Origin: Terriglobales bacterium
GTDB lineage: Bacteria; Acidobacteriota; Terriglobia; Terriglobales; Gp1-AA117
Reading direction: 5' to 3'
Length of the DNA: 6,092 nt
NCBI GenBank assembly: GCA_030150795.1
Contig: JASLFF010000115.1
Location: 1 to 6,092 of the forward strand
A model generated the notes under the pieces. That model had not been told where the DNA came from, searched no databases, and saw only the letters and a list, made by a program, of their open reading frames with translations. Of the stretch, positions 3,984 through 6,092 are shown piece after piece; the first letter of the stretch is position 1; the number at the start of each line of letters is the position of its first letter. The translations under genes and the position numbers were made by a program.

Positions 3984-6092
3984 ATGAACAATATTGCCCA
4001 GGACATCCGTTTTGCGCTGCGCGGCCTGCGCAAGTCGCCGGCTTTTACCGTGATCGCGGTCCTTACGCTGGCGCTGGGCATTGGGGCCAACACTGCGATT
4101 TTCACGGTGGTGAACGCGGTGTTCTTTCATCCCTTGCCGGTGACGGACCCTGCGCGGCTCATGGAGATATTTACTCTTGATCAACGCAAAATTTTTGGCG
4201 CGGCCAATAATAATGTCTTGCCCATATCTTTTCCCAATGGCCAGGACATTCAACAGCGGACACAGTCTTTTTCCGGCGTCACGGTCTATGAATCGTTTGC
4301 TACCGCGGTAAGCATGACTGTAAATGGCCAGCCGAACCAATATTTCGCGCAGCTCTCTTCTGGAAACTACTTTGACGTGCTTGGCGTGCGCGCGCAACTG
4401 GGACGCACGTTTCGTCCTGAAGAAGACCGCACGGACGGAGCAGGGCCAGTAGTGGTGTTGAGCCACGGTTTTTGGGAGCGGATTTTTGGCGCCAATCCGG
4501 AGGTGATCGGCCAGAATGTGCTGCTGAACGGACAGGGATTCACCATTATTGGCGTCACGCCAAAAGGATTTCAGGGCACGGCGGTGATTGGCGGCCCGGA
4601 CATGTTTGTTCCCATGTCAATGCATGACCAGATCCTTACCGGCTTTACCAAGCAGCTTTTCAATGAAAGGCGCTTTCTGGGATTCAGCGCCGTGGGCAGG
4701 CTGAAAGACGGCGCGCATCCTGAGCAAGCCAAGGCCGAGCTGCAGGCGATAGCCTCTGATCTGGAGACGGCCTTCCCGCTGGCCAACAAGGGGCGTAGCT
4801 TCACGCTGCAACCGCTGCTGGAATCGAGCATCAATCCGAACCAGCGCGCACAATTTGCGCGCGCCGGCGTCATGTTGATGGCCGTGGTCGGCATTGTGCT
4901 GATGATTGCCTGCTTCAACATTGCCAATTTATTGCTGTCGCGGGCGGCGGGCAGAAAGCGTGAGATGTCAATCCGCGTGGCCATTGGCGCGTCACGCAGC
5001 CGTGTGATCACGCAGTTGCTTACTGAAGCCATGGTGCTGGCGCTTGCGGGCGGCGCGCTTGGACTTGGGCTGGCACTAGTGGGACGCGACGTGATGTGGC
5101 GCTTTCGTCCGCCACAGCTTCCCGCCGACGGGATGGATGTCTCGCTCGACTGGCACGTTTTGATATTTACCTTTGCGGTGGCGATTGGCACTGGCTTGCT
5201 CTTTGGGCTTGCGCCGGCATTGCAATCGTCGCGCCCAGACTTGGTTTCAGAACTAAAAGAGCGCGCCGGTGGCGATCTGCGCAAAGGATCGCGCTTTACT
5301 GTCCGCGACGTTCTTATCTTGCTGCAAATAGCGGTTTGCCTCATCGCGCTTGTAGGCGCCGGACTTTTCCTGATGAGCCTGCGCAATGCCCATGAGATGG
5401 ATACGGGCTTTGACACCCATAATCTGGGAATGCTCTCTTTTGATGTAGGCGCGCTGAACTATGAGCCCGCGCGCGCCAAAGAGTTTGCGCGCCGTGCGCT
5501 TGAAGCGGCGCAGTCCACGCCGGGAGTGAGGGCGGCTGCGCTCTCCAATACCGTCCCGCTCTTCAATGGCGGTTTTGGCAGGACGCTGTTTCGTGAAGGC
5601 GAGGATTCCAGCAACGGGCAGAGCGGGCATGTAGCGCAGTTTTCCGTTGTCTCACCGGAATATTTGCCCACCATGGGCATTCCCATGGTCCGGGGGCAGG
5701 GCTTTGACGGCAGCGTGCGTGAGGACACGCCACGCGCCACCATTATTAATGAGACAGCGGCCAAGCAGATCTGGCCGAATGAAGATCCCATTGGCAAGCG
5801 CTTTAAGTTTTTCCGCGATACGGACTACACCAAGGTGATCGGCATTGTGCGCGATTCCACTTACAACGCTTTGGGCGAACAGCCGCGGCCTTATATGTAT
5901 GTTGCGCTGGTGCAGAACCCGAGCGCTGCGTTGACGTTGTTCTTCCGCACTGAAGGCGATCCCCGCACAGTGCTGAACACTTTGCGCTCCCGCATCCAGG
6001 AAATGGACCGCAACCTGCCGATCACGAATGTCTGGCCGATCGGCGAAGTGATTTCGCAGTCGCTGTGGGCGTCCAGCTTTGGCGCAAGCCTG
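3984..6092 (+). CDS. ADOP-type duplicated MacB/FtsX permease (3' partial)
   Basis: Inner-membrane permease of the acidobacterial duplicated orphan permease group: MacB-like periplasmic domain plus FtsX domain, present twice. I translated 703 codons without a stop up to the window end; complete members are about 800-900 residues. Residues 10-46 hold the family's N-terminal signature, with FALRGLRKSPAFTV then LTLALGIGANTAIF and TM1. Periplasmic domain 1 (about 50-290) contains FPNGQDIQQRTQSFSG, GNYFDVLGV and VVVLSHGFWERIFG. TM2 (296-318) is followed by REMSIRVAIGASRSRV (326-341), the FtsX coupling-type loop, then TM3 (350-366) and TM4 (392-413). The second module begins with TM5 (442-466). Periplasmic domain 2 repeats domain 1 motifs: SPEYLPTMGIPMVRGQGF (557-574) matches the GNYFDVLGV segment, and INETAAKQIWPNEDPIGKRF (588-607) matches the SHGFWERIFG segment. 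The last three helices lie outside. No ATPase gene is adjacent in the window, as expected for an 'orphan' permease. Proposed roles are export or mechanotransmission; the substrate is unknown. Confidence 0.93.
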   Translation, partial: MNNIAQDIRFALRGLRKSPAFTVIAVLTLALGIGANTAIFTVVNAVFFHPLPVTDPARLMEIFTLDQRKIFGAANNNVLPISFPNGQDIQQRTQSFSGVTVYESFATAVSMTVNGQPNQYFAQLSSGNYFDVLGVRAQLGRTFRPEEDRTDGAGPVVVLSHGFWERIFGANPEVIGQNVLLNGQGFTIIGVTPKGFQGTAVIGGPDMFVPMSMHDQILTGFTKQLFNERRFLGFSAVGRLKDGAHPEQAKAELQAIASDLETAFPLANKGRSFTLQPLLESSINPNQRAQFARAGVMLMAVVGIVLMIACFNIANLLLSRAAGRKREMSIRVAIGASRSRVITQLLTEAMVLALAGGALGLGLALVGRDVMWRFRPPQLPADGMDVSLDWHVLIFTFAVAIGTGLLFGLAPALQSSRPDLVSELKERAGGDLRKGSRFTVRDVLILLQIAVCLIALVGAGLFLMSLRNAHEMDTGFDTHNLGMLSFDVGALNYEPARAKEFARRALEAAQSTPGVRAAALSNTVPLFNGGFGRTLFREGEDSSNGQSGHVAQFSVVSPEYLPTMGIPMVRGQGFDGSVREDTPRATIINETAAKQIWPNEDPIGKRFKFFRDTDYTKVIGIVRDSTYNALGEQPRPYMYVALVQNPSAALTLFFRTEGDPRTVLNTLRSRIQEMDRNLPITNVWPIGEVISQSLWASSFGASL

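Noticed and set aside
3957..4466. Minus-strand open frame of 169 codons over the permease start
   Set aside because: It is antisense to the permease N-terminus, rich in Arg/His, and shows no domain or ribosome binding site.
4571..5416. Minus-strand open frame of 281 codons
   Set aside because: It lies wholly inside the plus-strand permease gene, whose translation shows clear family motifs. The minus frame is Ser/Arg/Pro-rich with no recognisable domain and is a shadow of the real gene.

Overview
The window (6092 bases) looks like chromosomal DNA of an Acidobacteriota species, probably of the Terriglobia type. The main pointer is the right-hand gene, a duplicated MacB/FtsX-type permease of the kind called ADOP (acidobacterial duplicated orphan permease), which is expanded in that phylum. 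GC-rich codon use and the degraded dispersed-repeat sequence between the genes fit this. The assignment rests on recognised protein families, not on a database search.

Left block (1-3240, + strand): an operon-like run concerned with the cell envelope and efflux. It opens with the C-terminal half of a heavy-metal-type RND pump (CzcA/CusA family; the N-terminal half lies outside the window). Three bases after its stop, with a ribosome binding site inside the pump gene's last codons, begins an exported or membrane-anchored protein of unknown function with a duplicated C-[D/E]-Y-A motif. Its stop overlaps the ATG of a 33-codon reading frame (TAATG). That small frame has a signal-peptide-like sequence and ends one base before the ATG of a predicted outer-membrane beta-barrel protein. 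The tight spacing suggests co-transcription and translational coupling. The barrel and the unknown protein may work with the RND pump, but this is inferred from position.

Middle block (3241-3983): about 740 bases with no convincing gene. It is rich in structure: two adjacent stem-loops with a possible alternative pairing, a perfect 10-bp inverted repeat, a 9-base tandem purine-rich repeat beside what looks like a decayed dispersed repeat, and a G-quadruplex motif.

Right block (3984-6092, + strand): a 703-codon open frame that runs off the window end and encodes the ADOP permease. The first permease module is complete, and the second is present through its first membrane helix and most of its periplasmic domain. 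No ATPase or PadR-type regulator gene is present beside it in the window.

No tRNA, rRNA, CRISPR array, transposase or complete insertion sequence was seen.
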